Source: Zhongshania aquatica
Lineage (GTDB): Bacteria > Pseudomonadota > Gammaproteobacteria > Pseudomonadales > Spongiibacteraceae
DNA: 64,000 nucleotides
Direction of reading: 5' to 3'
NCBI RefSeq assembly: GCF_027257955.1
Contig: NZ_JANZNQ010000004.1
Coordinates: 124,001-188,000 of the forward strand
Below, one piece after another: positions 10,468 to 20,379 of this stretch (its first letter is position 1; each line of letters starts with the position of its first letter). A program made the translations under genes and the position numbers. The notes below the pieces were generated by a model. The model was given only the letters and a program-made list of their open reading frames with translations. It made no database searches and was not told the origin of the DNA.

Positions 10468-11544
10468 ATGACGGGTGCTAGAAATAGTCAGCGAAGAACC
10501 ATAGGAATTGCCGGTGCGGGCTTACTTGGGCGATTACTTGCGTGGAGGTTGTTACGACAAGGCCATCACGTCAGCTTATTTGATCGCGGTAGTCGTGCCG
10601 GTGAACTCAGTGCAGCGAAGGTCGCCGCCGCTATGTTAGCACCCTATAGCGAAGTAGTTAGCGCAGAGGCGTGCGTCTTTGATTGGGGGCGAATGGCATT
10701 GACGTGGTGGCCCCAGGAATTAGCCGCCTTAGCTAACGTGACTGGGCAGCAGGTAGATTTCGCCGCTAATGGCAGTTTGGTGATTGCCCATGAGTTGGAT
10801 AAATCTAGCTTAAATCACTTTGAGCAAACCTTGCGCAACAAGGTGCCGGATTACGCACAGTATATTGAGCGTATTGATAAACGTCGCTTATCTGAATTAG
10901 AACCAGAAATAGCGAGTCGCTACCAAGGTGGTTTGCTTTTAGTAGAAGAAGGCTACCTGGATAATGAGGCGCTGCTAGAAGGTTTAGAAACCGCCATTTC
11001 TTCTCTCGATGGTGTGTGGCACGAGTACGCCGAGGTACAAAGTGCAAACGCCGGAAGGATAAGGGCAAATGCCCAAGATTATGTATTCGACTTGGTTATT
11101 GATAGTCGCGGCGTGGGCGCCAAAGCGCAACTGCCAACACTGCGCGGGGTTCGTGGCGAAGTTTTGTGGGTACATGCGCCAGAGGTGACATTGCAGCGCC
11201 CGGTGCGGCTGATGCACCCGCGCTACAAATTGTATATTTCTCCCCGTGCAGGTAACCGTTATGTGATCGGGGCAACAGAGATTGAAAGCGAGTCGATGAA
11301 GCCGGTGACGGTGCGTTCAAGTCTTGAATTAATGTCGGCTCTCTATAGTGTCCACAGTGGTTTTGCCGAGGCGACACTAGAGCACGCCTATGCCCACTGT
11401 CGTCCGGCGATGCCAGATAATTTACCAGAAATAAAATGCTTCGACGGTTTGCTTATTGTGAATGGGCTTTATCGACATGGCTATTTGCTTAGCCCGCACG
11501 TGCTTGAATCGGCCTTGGCGATGCTTACAGAAAACGGTTATTGA
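10468..11544 (+). CDS. thiO: Glycine oxidase ThiO-type FAD oxidoreductase
   Basis: ThiO oxidises glycine to iminoglycine, the two-carbon-nitrogen unit ThiG needs for the thiazole ring in aerobic bacteria. The 358-residue protein has an N-terminal dinucleotide fold (GIAGAGLLGRLLAWRLLRQG, then FDRGS) and the DAO-family C-terminal region with YKLYISPRAGNRYVIGATE and NGLYRHGYLLSPHV. It sits 6 bases after thiC and 16 bases before thiS, so the operon context fixes its role. No thiH is present, which fits use of the oxygen-dependent route. Confidence 0.93.
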   Translation: MTGARNSQRRTIGIAGAGLLGRLLAWRLLRQGHHVSLFDRGSRAGELSAAKVAAAMLAPYSEVVSAEACVFDWGRMALTWWPQELAALANVTGQQVDFAANGSLVIAHELDKSSLNHFEQTLRNKVPDYAQYIERIDKRRLSELEPEIASRYQGGLLLVEEGYLDNEALLEGLETAISSLDGVWHEYAEVQSANAGRIRANAQDYVFDLVIDSRGVGAKAQLPTLRGVRGEVLWVHAPEVTLQRPVRLMHPRYKLYISPRAGNRYVIGATEIESESMKPVTVRSSLELMSALYSVHSGFAEATLEHAYAHCRPAMPDNLPEIKCFDGLLIVNGLYRHGYLLSPHVLESALAMLTENGY

Positions 11545-11560
11545 GAAGAACGAAGGACAT

Positions 11561-11764
11561 ATGATTACGGTAAGTGTAAATAATGAAAGTAAAGATTGTT
11601 CTTCTTCGCAGTCTTTGTCGGAGCTGCTGAGCCAGTGGGGATTTGAGTCAGGAAAAGTAGCCGTCGCGGTGAATGAAGATTTTGTCCCGCGCTCGAAATA
11701 CGACAGCTGCCGTCTCAAAAATGGCGACAAAGTAGATGTGTTGGCACCAGTGCAAGGTGGTTAA
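11561..11764 (+). CDS. thiS: Sulfur carrier protein ThiS
   Basis: ThiS is a ubiquitin-fold carrier that delivers sulfur as a C-terminal thiocarboxylate to ThiG. The 67-residue protein ends in the required GG (PVQGG), preceded by NGDKVDVLAPV. I chose the ATG at 11561, with SD GAAGGA just upstream. Longer in-frame starts would overlap thiO deeply and are not plausible. The ThiF adenylyltransferase that charges it is not in this window. Confidence 0.95.
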   Translation: MITVSVNNESKDCSSSQSLSELLSQWGFESGKVAVAVNEDFVPRSKYDSCRLKNGDKVDVLAPVQGG

Positions 11765-11794
11765 AGTCTATGCGGATAAATCGGATGTTTAATT

Positions 11795-12595
11795 ATGAGT
11801 AGCCCAATAAAAGATACATGGATACTCTACGGCGAGACATTTCACAGTCGTCTGCTAATAGGTAGTGCGCTCTACCCATCGCCGGCGGTAATGAGTGACG
11901 CCATACATGAATCGGGCGCGGACATTGTTACGGTGTCGTTGCGGCGGCAATCGCCGGAGCAAGGCGGTGGTGATAATTTTTGGCGGCAATTAAAAAAATT
12001 AAATAAAACAATGCTGCCAAATACCGCTGGCTGCCACAGCGTTAAGGAAGCGGTGACGCTCGCGCAAATGTCGCGGGAATTATTTGAAACAGATTGGCTA
12101 AAGTTAGAAGTGGTCGGTGATGATTACAATCTTCAGCCTGACCCGATTGCGACCATCGATGCAGCGGCCCAGTTAGTTAAGCTCGGCTTTAAAGTCTTTC
12201 CCTACTGCACCGATGATTTAGTGGTTTGTCAGCGACTTCGCGATGTTGGTTGCCAAGTTTTAATGCCTTGGGGTTCACCCATTGGCACGGGCCGGGGTTT
12301 GATGAACCCTTATAATTTGCAAACCATTCGCGAGCGTATTCCTGACATTCCTCTAATTGTGGATGCGGGCATAGGTAAGCCGTCTCATGCAGTGCAAGCA
12401 TTGGAGCTAGGCTACGACGGTATTTTATTGAACACCGCAATTGCTCAAGCGGGGAATCCGGTGATGATGGCGAGCGCATTTAGACATGCCGTCGATGCCG
12501 GTCGACGTGCCGCTTTGGCGGGGGCTGTGGCAGAGCGCCAAACTGCATCGCCGTCCACGCCAACACTGGGTATGCCTTTTTGGCATCAATCCTAA
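11795..12595 (+). CDS. thiG: Thiazole synthase ThiG
   Basis: ThiG builds the thiazole phosphate of thiamine from deoxyxylulose phosphate, ThiS thiocarboxylate and iminoglycine. The 266 residues form a TIM barrel with [47 protein letters not shown] and [12 protein letters not shown], and the phosphate-binding [27 protein letters not shown] region (each quoted in part). It is the last gene of the riboswitch-headed operon. Its substrate DXP is made by dxs at 23979, so both inputs are local. Confidence 0.96.
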   Translation: MSSPIKDTWILYGETFHSRLLIGSALYPSPAVMSDAIHESGADIVTVSLRRQSPEQGGGDNFWRQLKKLNKTMLPNTAGCHSVKEAVTLAQMSRELFETDWLKLEVVGDDYNLQPDPIATIDAAAQLVKLGFKVFPYCTDDLVVCQRLRDVGCQVLMPWGSPIGTGRGLMNPYNLQTIRERIPDIPLIVDAGIGKPSHAVQALELGYDGILLNTAIAQAGNPVMMASAFRHAVDAGRRAALAGAVAERQTASPSTPTLGMPFWHQS

Positions 12596-12727
12596 ATACC
12601 CTATTAGCTTCATCGGGCGGAGCGTTGAATCCGATAGACTGCTAATTGCGTAAAAACACGTTCGGTATCGCCTGAATTCTGTATTGTTTGACGTAAGCCG
12701 ATAATAACTAAAAGAGCGGAGGATCTA

Positions 12728-13369
12728 ATGCTAAAAATTCATCATCTCGGTATGTCTCGTTCAGATCGGAGTATCTGGTTGGCTGAAGAGCTTGGTTTGC
12801 AGTACGAATTAATTACCCACACTCGTAACCCCGAAACCTTTCGTTCTCCCCAGTCTTTATGGGATGTTAGTCCGATGGGCAAGGCGCCGCTTATCGAGGA
12901 TGATGGCAAAACTATTCCTGAGTCCGGCGCTATTGTTGAGTATATTTTAGATAAATATGGCGAGGGGCGTTTACGGCCAAATCGCGATACAGCAGCCTAT
13001 ATTGATTATTTACATTGGATGCATGCGGCGGAGTCCACGCTGATGACGCCAATACTGATTGATATGCTCAGCGCGATGACGGCAACCAGCTCGCCGGGAT
13101 TGAAGGGATTTTGCGAGGGTGAGTTTAAGACCGTATTCACGCATATGAATCAGATTCTTAGCGAGCGAGAGTATATCGCCGGCGCATTTTCTGGCGCCGA
13201 TATTATGGTGGCCTTTCCTCTTATGATGCTGGAGTCGCCACTGTTTGCGTCGCCTGAAGTCGAAACAGGTGCGGCGTTTATCCCGTATCCTGCGATTCAG
13301 TCATATTTGAATCGCCTGCGCGCAAGGCCAGCCTGGGTTAAAGCGGAAGCTATTTTTAAATCGGCGTAA
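12728..13369 (+). CDS. Glutathione S-transferase family protein
   Basis: A two-domain cytosolic GST of 213 residues. The thioredoxin-like N-terminal half starts LKIHHLGMSRSDRSIWLAEE, with SRS near residue 10 at the usual catalytic-residue position. It carries SPMGKAPLIEDDGKTIPESGAI, whose PL and ESGAI parts bind glutathione. The C-terminal half (about 90-205) is helical. The SD GCGGAGGA precedes the ATG. The substrate cannot be deduced. A GC-rich dyad (CCGCGCC 13390-13396 with GGCGCGG 13411-13417) follows and may end the transcript. Confidence 0.9.
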   Translation: MLKIHHLGMSRSDRSIWLAEELGLQYELITHTRNPETFRSPQSLWDVSPMGKAPLIEDDGKTIPESGAIVEYILDKYGEGRLRPNRDTAAYIDYLHWMHAAESTLMTPILIDMLSAMTATSSPGLKGFCEGEFKTVFTHMNQILSEREYIAGAFSGADIMVAFPLMMLESPLFASPEVETGAAFIPYPAIQSYLNRLRARPAWVKAEAIFKSA

Positions 13370-13592
13370 ATTACTAGTAAATACGAACACCGCGCCACGT
13401 TTCACAACTCGGCGCGGCCTGTTCCTGCTTAAGTCACTATCCTGTCGAATACAATAATTTTGGCTTGATCTCCCAGATACATCAGCGTGACGGCCACATG
13501 ACGTTAATTTAACCCTCATCAAAGTGGGGGATGTAAGCAGCGATGATGGTGCTCTACACTCTTCAATAGATATAACAATAAGAGGGTGTGAT

Positions 13593-14444
13593 ATGCATCT
13601 CGGCTTTAGCTCAATGAACACAGTTAACGATCAAGATCCGGCGACGCTCGCGCGGATTCTCGAAGAGGCGGGCTTTGAATCCCTTTGGTATGGCGAGCAC
13701 AGCCATATTCCTCGCTGCCGGACAACGGCTTACCCTCCAGGCGGAGAATTGCCAGAGCCGTATAAAGAGATGATGGATCCGTATGTCTCCCTGATGGCGG
13801 CGGCATCAGCGACGACAACCTTAAAATTGGGGACGGGTATTGCGCTGCTCATGGAGCGGGAGTTGTTTTCCCAAGCCAAGACAATCGCAACGCTTGATCG
13901 CCTGTCTGGCGGGCGGGTCATTATTGGCACGGGTGTGGGCTGGAATCAGGAAGAGTTCGAGAACGCCACTAGCTTGCCTTGGCAGCGGCGTTATTTGGCG
14001 ATGAAAGAAACGGTGGCCGCGACACGGGCATTGTTTACTGAAGAGTCACCCGAGTATCACGGCGAATTTATTGATTTTGATCCGGTGTGGTTTGAACCCA
14101 AACCTATACATATACCCGAGATGGTCTTCGGTGCCATGGGACCACTAGGTGTGCGCCATGCAGCGCAGTGGGCTGACGGCTGGATGCCGGTTGATGTTGC
14201 GCTGCCTGATGTGGCGAAATCAATCAAAGATTTTCGCCAGCAGGTGAGTGAGTTTGGTCGCGACCCTGCCAACGTCGACATTACCTTGGTGGTAATGGCA
14301 GAGGTTACGCCAGACGTCCTTAAACACTACCGAGATTGCGGGGTAAGTCGCTGCAATATTGGCGTTGGTATGCAAAATTGGAACAAGCCAGAAATTGTGA
14401 TGCCGATGATTGAGCAATACTCGAAAATTATTGCTGAGTTATAA
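13593..14444 (+). CDS. LLM class (luciferase-like) oxidoreductase, F420/FMN-dependent type
   Basis: A 283-residue member of the bacterial luciferase-like monooxygenase superfamily, TIM-barrel flavin or F420 enzymes. Features are ARILEEAGFESLWYGEH near the start, KLGTGIALL, the QAKTIATLDRLSGGRV segment and GTGVGWNQEEFE, all typical of TIGR03619-like members. I chose the ATG at 13593 because AGAGGGTG precedes it and the homologous region begins there. The longer frame from 13524 adds an unconserved leader. The cofactor is not decided by the sequence: many proteobacterial members annotated as F420-dependent may use FMN. Confidence 0.88.
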   Translation: MHLGFSSMNTVNDQDPATLARILEEAGFESLWYGEHSHIPRCRTTAYPPGGELPEPYKEMMDPYVSLMAAASATTTLKLGTGIALLMERELFSQAKTIATLDRLSGGRVIIGTGVGWNQEEFENATSLPWQRRYLAMKETVAATRALFTEESPEYHGEFIDFDPVWFEPKPIHIPEMVFGAMGPLGVRHAAQWADGWMPVDVALPDVAKSIKDFRQQVSEFGRDPANVDITLVVMAEVTPDVLKHYRDCGVSRCNIGVGMQNWNKPEIVMPMIEQYSKIIAEL

Positions 14445-14451
14445 GCGTGGC

Positions 14452-14488
14452 CGCCGCCCTAATCTGCGTTTGGGGTGGCGTTATTTTT
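14452..14488 (+). terminator. Intrinsic terminator after the LLM gene
   Basis: CGCCGCCCTAA (14452-14462) pairs with TTGGGGTGGCG (14470-14480) over 11 pairs including two G-U, with a 7-base loop, followed by TTATTTTT. It lies 8 bases past the stop codon. Confidence 0.75.
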
Positions 14489-14776
14489 AAATAGTTGATG
14501 CCACATGGTTTTAAGCAATCTCTCCGATTGACCCTCCGAGCATGCCCTAAAAAAGCCCGTTTCCTATACACTTATCCTCAATCATCGCACTTTTAGTCAT
14601 CCGCGCGTCTATCACTTTCCCCCCGCTCGTAGATGCGATTTTAGATGTCTCTTTTCTAGTGAGGTTAGTGGCAGTCTTGTGTAAATTGGTTTACTTAAAT
14701 CGTCCTATTCAGAGTGAAGACAGTTATTATTGTTACCTACTATTTTTAGTGATCTTTTTGCTGACAGGAGTCGCAA
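14489..14776. other. Gap upstream of the CPA2 antiporter, no gene seen
   Basis: No coding frame or RNA signature was recognised. The segment presumably holds the promoter of the antiporter gene at 14777, whose SD is ACAGGAG. No convincing -35/-10 pair was identified. Confidence 0.5.
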
Positions 14777-16576
14777 ATGCCACATGAAAGCAGTCTATTA
14801 CAGGCAACCGTCGTTTTATTACTGGCGGCGGTGTTTGTTGTGCCCTTGGCAAAACGCTTACAGCTTGGCGCCGTGCTGGGCTATTTGATTGCGGGTGTGG
14901 TGATCGGCCCGGCAGCGCTATCTCTTATCCATAACCCTGAAAATGTAGCGCATTTTTCTGAATTCGGTGTGGTTCTGCTGCTGTTTATTATTGGCCTTGA
15001 GCTTTCTCCGAAGCGCCTATGGTTAATGCGCAAAGCGGTGTTTGGGGTGGGCTTGGCTCAGGTCGTGTTAAGTGGCCTGGTCATTGGTGGCGTCGCTTAT
15101 TTTGGCTTTTCCCAGCCTTGGCAGACCAGTGTGGTGTTGGGTTTGGGTTTGGCCTTGTCCTCTACTGCCTTTGGCTTGCAAATTTTGGCGGAGCGCAAAC
15201 AACTGACAAGCTCCCATGGTCGTATGGCTTTCGCAATACTGCTATTCCAGGATATCGCGGCAATACCCTTGATTGCCTTGGTACCATTGCTGAGTAGTGG
15301 CGGTGTTGCGGATGACGCGAGCGCTGTGTCTGTGGTGCGTATATTAGTCAGTATTGCTGCGGTGGTTGTGGGTGGGCGTTATTTATTGCGTCCGGTATTC
15401 CGTATGGTCGCAAAAACCGGATTGCAAGAAGTCTCAACCGCTACCGCGTTATTGGTGGTGGTGGGCACGGCGTGGTTGATGGATGCGGTTGGTGTATCGA
15501 TGGCCTTGGGTGCATTTCTCGCTGGCCTCCTGTTAGCCGACTCTGAATATCGCCATGAATTGGAATCACAAATAGAGCCTTTTAAGGGGCTGCTACTGGG
15601 CTTGTTCTTTATAAGCGTTGGGATGAGTGCCGATGTACATTTGCTGGTAACCATGCCGCTGACCGTGCTGGGATTAACGGTGTTGCTGATGGGGATCAAA
15701 CTTCCGATTCTTGCCTTGGTGGGCAATGCGTTGGGCGGCCTAGATCGTCGTAGTGCGTTGCGCTTGGGTATTGTCTTGGCAGCCGGGGGCGAGTTTGCCT
15801 TTGTGATATTTCAAATTGCAAAAGATCAGCAATTGCTGACGACTCAGCTTCATAGCATCTTAATATTAGCGATTACCCTATCAATGGCCCTCACTCCGCT
15901 GTTAATTATAGTTTTGACAAAGGTGCTTAAACCCAAGCCGATAGCGAAGCCAGTCCCACCAGAATATGAGCAAATAGAGAGTGATGAACCCCGCGTTGTG
16001 ATTGTTGGTATGGGGAGGATGGGACAGATTGTCGCCCGTATTTTGCGTGCGCAGCGAGTACCTTTTGTCGCCTTGGATCTGTCGGTAGATACCATTGATC
16101 TGTCGCGCAGCATCGATAGCACTCCGGTGTTTTATGGTGACCCTTTGCGTCCCGAGATCCTGCGTGCAGTTGATGCCGATAAAGCAGAGTACTTTGTACT
16201 GACAGCGGACGACCCAGAGACAAATATCAAAATCACCGAGTTGGTGAGTCGCTTGTATCCCCATATTAAGTTTATTGCGCGAGCCCGTAGCCGCTTTCAT
16301 GTACATAGACTTTTGGAGTTAGGCGCGCGGCCAATTCGGGAAACCTTTCATTCAAGCTTGGAAATCAGCCGGGAAACGCTTATTGGACTTGGTTTAAGCC
16401 CCGAACGGGCCGAGGCACGTATACAGCGTTTTCAGCGCCACGATGAAGAACTGCTGGCGGAGCAACATAGAATGTTTAACGACCGCGAAGCACTCATCCA
16501 AAGTGCCCGTGATGCCCATGACGAATTGCAGGCACTTTTTGATGCGGATGTGATCGAGGAGAAGGGGGTTGTCTGA
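14777..16576 (+). CDS. CPA2-family monovalent cation:proton antiporter (KefB/KefC-like)
   Basis: An inner-membrane antiporter of 599 residues. The N-terminal Na/H-exchanger domain (about 1-385) has about 12 hydrophobic segments, including LGYLIAGVVIGPAAL, FGVVLLLFIIGLELSP, FQDIAAIPLIAL and SMALGAFLAGLLLADSEYRHE. A TrkA-N/RCK domain (about 405-525) follows, with nucleotide motif VVIVGMGRMGQIVARILRAQ. The charged tail is typical of KefB/KefC. Potassium/proton exchange gated by glutathione adducts is known for KefB and KefC; whether it applies here is inference. A GST gene lies two genes upstream. Confidence 0.9.
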   Translation: MPHESSLLQATVVLLLAAVFVVPLAKRLQLGAVLGYLIAGVVIGPAALSLIHNPENVAHFSEFGVVLLLFIIGLELSPKRLWLMRKAVFGVGLAQVVLSGLVIGGVAYFGFSQPWQTSVVLGLGLALSSTAFGLQILAERKQLTSSHGRMAFAILLFQDIAAIPLIALVPLLSSGGVADDASAVSVVRILVSIAAVVVGGRYLLRPVFRMVAKTGLQEVSTATALLVVVGTAWLMDAVGVSMALGAFLAGLLLADSEYRHELESQIEPFKGLLLGLFFISVGMSADVHLLVTMPLTVLGLTVLLMGIKLPILALVGNALGGLDRRSALRLGIVLAAGGEFAFVIFQIAKDQQLLTTQLHSILILAITLSMALTPLLIIVLTKVLKPKPIAKPVPPEYEQIESDEPRVVIVGMGRMGQIVARILRAQRVPFVALDLSVDTIDLSRSIDSTPVFYGDPLRPEILRAVDADKAEYFVLTADDPETNIKITELVSRLYPHIKFIARARSRFHVHRLLELGARPIRETFHSSLEISRETLIGLGLSPERAEARIQRFQRHDEELLAEQHRMFNDREALIQSARDAHDELQALFDADVIEEKGVV

Positions 16577-16692
16577 ATGATGCTACATCAAGAAATTATT
16601 TCACTTATCAGCGTAGAGCGAAGCGCGCTGGTTTTATAAAAAATGGCGTCTGTTACGCTGAATAATCGTTTTACTTATAAGGTTTTTGATTT

Positions 16693-17457
16693 GTGATAAC
16701 CGATCCATTTTTCTATTTTTGCGCAGTGCCTGCGATATTGATTTTTGGTATGGCAAAAGGCGGATTCGGTGGCGGTATTGCGGTGGTTTCCGTACCGCTA
16801 ATGAGTTTGGCTATTTCACCTATTCAGGCAGCGGCGATTCTGTTGCCAATTTTGTTGGTCATGGATGCGGTTGCGTTATGGAGTTTTCGTGGGCGGTGGG
16901 ATAGGGCGAACTTGAAAATATTGCTACCAGGTGCGGTAGTTGGTATTGCCTTGGGTAGTATTGGATTTCGCTATTTATCAGAGGATATGATTCGTATTTT
17001 AATTGGTGTTATTGCGGTAGTGTTCTGTCTAAATTATTGGCTTAAAACCCAGCCAATTGATGCCCGTGGCCCAAGTAAACTGCGGGGCGGTTTTTGGGGC
17101 GCGGTGGCGGGTTTTACTAGTTTTGGTATTCATGCAGGTGGGCCGCCGGTAAATATGTACTTGCTGCCACAACGTTTAGAAAAATCGTTGCTAATGGGTA
17201 CCATGGCTATCTTTTTTGCGGTGGTTAATGTGATTAAGCTTGTACCCTACAGTCTGCAAGGCAGTTTTGATCACACAAATCTAATCACTGCCGCTGTGTT
17301 GATGCCGGTGGCTCCTGTTGGCGTGCGCTTAGGGTTTTATTTACTGCATAAAGTCAGTGAGAAGACCATTTATCGAATCTGTTATTTCTTCCTATTTATA
17401 GTGGGTATTAAGCTATTGTTTGACGGTGTCAGTGGCGCATACCTATCTCGGTTTTAA
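16693..17457 (+). CDS. TauE/SafE family membrane permease
   Basis: A polytopic membrane protein of 254 residues with about 7-8 hydrophobic segments. The family hallmark GMAKGGFGGGIAVVSVPL lies in the first helix pair. It is repeated weakly in the second half as GFTSFGIHAGGPPVNMYLLP, the known internal duplication. Family members export sulfite, sulfoacetate or other organic anions; the substrate here is unknown. The start is GTG at 16693. A second, distinct family member lies at 58195. Confidence 0.88.
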   Translation: MITDPFFYFCAVPAILIFGMAKGGFGGGIAVVSVPLMSLAISPIQAAAILLPILLVMDAVALWSFRGRWDRANLKILLPGAVVGIALGSIGFRYLSEDMIRILIGVIAVVFCLNYWLKTQPIDARGPSKLRGGFWGAVAGFTSFGIHAGGPPVNMYLLPQRLEKSLLMGTMAIFFAVVNVIKLVPYSLQGSFDHTNLITAAVLMPVAPVGVRLGFYLLHKVSEKTIYRICYFFLFIVGIKLLFDGVSGAYLSRF

Positions 17458-17464
17458 GCTGCTT

Positions 17465-17869
17465 TCAAATGCGCGGAATTGCGTAGGTTCCCACCGCGTG
17501 AGCGACCATACGATCATCGCCTTCGGAGTATAAAGATACCTCGCCAATCACTAATTGGCGGCCAATTTTAATAAGCCTACATTCGCCAATAATGTCTCTG
17601 CCAGCGCTGGGTTTGCGCAAAAAATTAATATTCAAGTTTGTGGTGACGGCTAATGCGACGATACCAATTTCGCCAAGAATAGCGGCGTAAAGACCAACGT
17701 CGGCGGTAGTCATTAATACCGGGCCAGAGACGGTACCCCCGGGGCGTAGTGAGTTTTCGTCAACGCGGTAACGTACAGTCGCTGACTGGGGGCCGATGGC
17801 GTCGATAGCACATGGACTTTGTGGGAATTCCTCGGCGAGAAAATCGCGTATTTCTTGTAGACCATTCAT
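17465..17869 (-). CDS. PaaI-type hotdog-fold thioesterase family protein
   Basis: A 134-residue single hotdog domain. The region RPGGTVSGPVLMTTADVGLYAAI corresponds to the central helix and catalytic loop of PaaI/YbgC-like acyl-CoA thioesterases. It is followed by AVTTNLNINFLRKPSAGRDI, a standard hotdog beta-strand signature. The substrate is unknown. The gene is convergent with the TauE/SafE gene, with only 7 bases between stop codons, and no obvious terminator separates them. Confidence 0.85.
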   Translation of the reverse strand: MNGLQEIRDFLAEEFPQSPCAIDAIGPQSATVRYRVDENSLRPGGTVSGPVLMTTADVGLYAAILGEIGIVALAVTTNLNINFLRKPSAGRDIIGECRLIKIGRQLVIGEVSLYSEGDDRMVAHAVGTYAIPRI

Positions 17870-18095
17870 TTCTTATGCTCTTTATTTCTTGGTAAATGGG
17901 ACGAGAACCACGATCCTATGAGTCAGATTCTCCCATATTATATTGGTTTTCGGTTCTTTTAAGTTGATCTCACTTTTGCGGGTGGGCTAAAATTCCAGCG
18001 CTATTAAATTATAGTGCCGGTCTAATATTGATGGGGCGTCTTTTGGCGCAAGGTCATCAAGTAAGCATATTTTAAACACAGGGAAGGTGGTATCC

Positions 18096-18707
18096 ATGTC
18101 GCGTAGTATTATCCAATCATTTTTTTTCACAAGCGTCAGCTTGTTCTTTGCCTCAGTTGTTCACGCGCAAGAGACGCTTGCCGAAGAAAGCTTTTCAGTT
18201 CATCCGGTGCTAACGGCGGGATACACCAGTGGTGGCGATACGCTTGTGCAAGTTGAATTTGACGACGGTGACAGAGAAAAGCTAAAGGCTGGTGGTGCAT
18301 TTTTATTTGGTTTTGGGGCGGAGTTTGTCTCGTCAGATAAGCAGCTAGCCGTGCGGCTTACCGCGAATTATCACTTCGACAGCATTGACGCTGAAAACGG
18401 TGAGACCTCTTTTGAGCGTTATCCTATTGAATTAATGTTTTTTGATCAGGGCGAAAGAAATCGATTTGGCGCGGGTTTTACGGTTCATCTTTCTCCTACC
18501 GCGCAGTTAAAAGTAGACGGGCAGAGACGGGAGTCCATAAACTTTGATACGGCGTTGGGACTCGTATTCGAATACAACTATCTGATCGGGAATGCCATGT
18601 GGTTGGGTGTTCGTTATACGTTTATCGATTACGAAACGCAGAATAATATTAATTCGGTATCGGTTGATGGTAACCACGTTGGTTTAATGGCCCACTTTAT
18701 ATTCTAA
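18096..18707 (+). CDS. Exported protein, probable small outer-membrane beta-barrel
   Basis: 203 residues from the ATG at 18096, chosen because GGGAAGG (18081-18087) is spaced correctly. A Sec signal peptide is clear (SIIQSFFFTSVSLFFASVV, then HA with cleavage before QETLAEE). The mature part alternates polar and hydrophobic residues in short strands ending on aromatic residues, for example LAVRLTANYHF and WLGVRYTFIDYE. It closes with GLMAHFIF, a terminal-Phe barrel signature. I do not recognise a specific family. It is monocistronic, upstream of thiDE. Confidence 0.75.
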   Translation: MSRSIIQSFFFTSVSLFFASVVHAQETLAEESFSVHPVLTAGYTSGGDTLVQVEFDDGDREKLKAGGAFLFGFGAEFVSSDKQLAVRLTANYHFDSIDAENGETSFERYPIELMFFDQGERNRFGAGFTVHLSPTAQLKVDGQRRESINFDTALGLVFEYNYLIGNAMWLGVRYTFIDYETQNNINSVSVDGNHVGLMAHFIF

Positions 18708-18897
18708 AGAACACTCAGGGGCGTTGCTGTCGGCATAGGTCTTGGTGCGCTGAGACATTTGGCGTTACTGCTGCCTGTTGATTTGCGTCGCCCTGATCCC
18801 AGGGGAACTATTGTTTTATCATTGCTTCACCTGAGACATGCCTAATCTCCAGCCTCCGCTATACTGGGTTTAGTATCAGTTTTTAAATAGAGGATTT

Positions 18898-20379
18898 ATG
18901 GCAAGTCGTAAAAAACCCATCGCGTGGACAATTGCCGGTTCGGATTCTGGCGGTGGCGCGGGTATTCAGGCGGACCTAGCGACCTTTCACGATTTTGGCG
19001 TACATTGCTGCACAGTGATTACGGCAATTACGGCGCAAAATAGTTTTGCGGTCGGTCATGTCTCAGTTACGCCACGCCGAACCTTGGCTGCCCAGATAAA
19101 TGCACTTGATAGTGACTTACAGGCCGACGTCATCAAACTGGGTATGCTGGCCTCCGAAGACGTTGTGACCATGGTGAGTAAATACCTAGAGACATTTCCC
19201 GGTTTTGTGGTGTGCGATCCGGTGATGATGTCCTCGACCGGCGACGAATTGATGGCGCACGGCGTATGCAATATGTTGATAGAGAAAATTGTGCCACGGG
19301 CTGATTTGCTGACCCCAAATTTAAGCGAAGCAGAGGCCATGCTAAATCGCACTATTGAAAGCCTTGATGATGTGGAACGCGCAGCGGCCGATATTGTTGC
19401 CTTGGGCGCTCGCTCAGTGTTACTTACCGGCGGTCATTTAAGCGCACGTAATAATGAGCGTCACGATTATTGGACTGACGGCGAAGAGGGGTTTTGGCTC
19501 AGCGGTCCAAATATAGACACCTTAAATACCCATGGGACAGGGTGCACCTTGTCTTCTGCTATCGCTGCGGCTATTGCGCGTGGTTATGGCATCCCCGACG
19601 CCCTTGTCATTGCAAAGGCCTATGTGAGTCAGGGTTTGCGTATGTCTGTGCAGATCGGCAGTGGCCCAGGCCCTGTTGGTCATATTGGTTGGCCGCAGCA
19701 ATTAATCGATTTTCCGAGTTTAAGTCGTCGTCTACCTGATCATGGAAAACGACCTAAATTTGAATCTTGTGGTGGTGCGCTAGGTTTATATCCGGTGGTA
19801 GACAGTGCCGCATGGGTGGCTCGGCTGCTGACGTGCGGCGTAAAAACGATTCAGTTACGTGTGAAGGATTTAGACGGTGATGCGCTGCAGGACGAGATTC
19901 GGGCAGCCATAGCTCTTGGTAAGGAATTCCAGGCAAGGGTTTTTATTAATGATTACTGGCAGTTAGCCATAAATGAAGGCGCTTATGGCGTTCATCTAGG
20001 TCAGGAAGATCTAGATACAGCGGACATTGCTGCAATCGCCGCCGCCGGTCTGCGCTTAGGGGTGAGTACTCACACCTATTATGAGGTCGCACGAGCTCAC
20101 AGTCTGCGCCCCAGCTATATCGCGATTGGGCCGGTTTATCCCACTACCAGCAAGCAAATGCCTTGGACTCCGCAAGGTTTGCCGCAGCTGCGGCGCTGGG
20201 TGGGTATTTTGTCGCCGTATTACACCCTCACCGCAATTGGCGGTATCGATGTTAAGCGCGCAAAAGAGGTGTTGGAAACGGGGGTTGGCAGTGTGGCGAT
20301 GATCAGTGCGATTACGCAAGCGCGAGACCCTGAAGCGGTGGTGGCTGAGCTGATGGCATTACACGGGCCTGCAGCGTGA
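18898..20379 (+). CDS. thiDE: ThiD-ThiE fusion: HMP(-P) kinase and thiamine-phosphate synthase
   Basis: One 493-residue chain joins two thiamine enzymes. Residues 1-265 are ThiD, which phosphorylates HMP twice: GSDSGGGAGIQADLATF near residue 14, VCDPVMMSSTGDEL, LTPNLSEAEAML, and the anion-hole NTHGTGCTLSSAIAAAIARG. Residues 290-493 are ThiE, which couples HMP-PP to thiazole phosphate: GLYPVVDSAAWVARLL, KTIQLRVKD, INDYWQLAINEGAYGVHLG, and AIGPVYPTTSK. Both sets of motifs look intact. The gene overlaps the downstream protease gene by 4 bases (GTGA). It is away from the thiCOSG operon, and no THI element was seen before it. Confidence 0.94.
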   Translation: MASRKKPIAWTIAGSDSGGGAGIQADLATFHDFGVHCCTVITAITAQNSFAVGHVSVTPRRTLAAQINALDSDLQADVIKLGMLASEDVVTMVSKYLETFPGFVVCDPVMMSSTGDELMAHGVCNMLIEKIVPRADLLTPNLSEAEAMLNRTIESLDDVERAAADIVALGARSVLLTGGHLSARNNERHDYWTDGEEGFWLSGPNIDTLNTHGTGCTLSSAIAAAIARGYGIPDALVIAKAYVSQGLRMSVQIGSGPGPVGHIGWPQQLIDFPSLSRRLPDHGKRPKFESCGGALGLYPVVDSAAWVARLLTCGVKTIQLRVKDLDGDALQDEIRAAIALGKEFQARVFINDYWQLAINEGAYGVHLGQEDLDTADIAAIAAAGLRLGVSTHTYYEVARAHSLRPSYIAIGPVYPTTSKQMPWTPQGLPQLRRWVGILSPYYTLTAIGGIDVKRAKEVLETGVGSVAMISAITQARDPEAVVAELMALHGPAA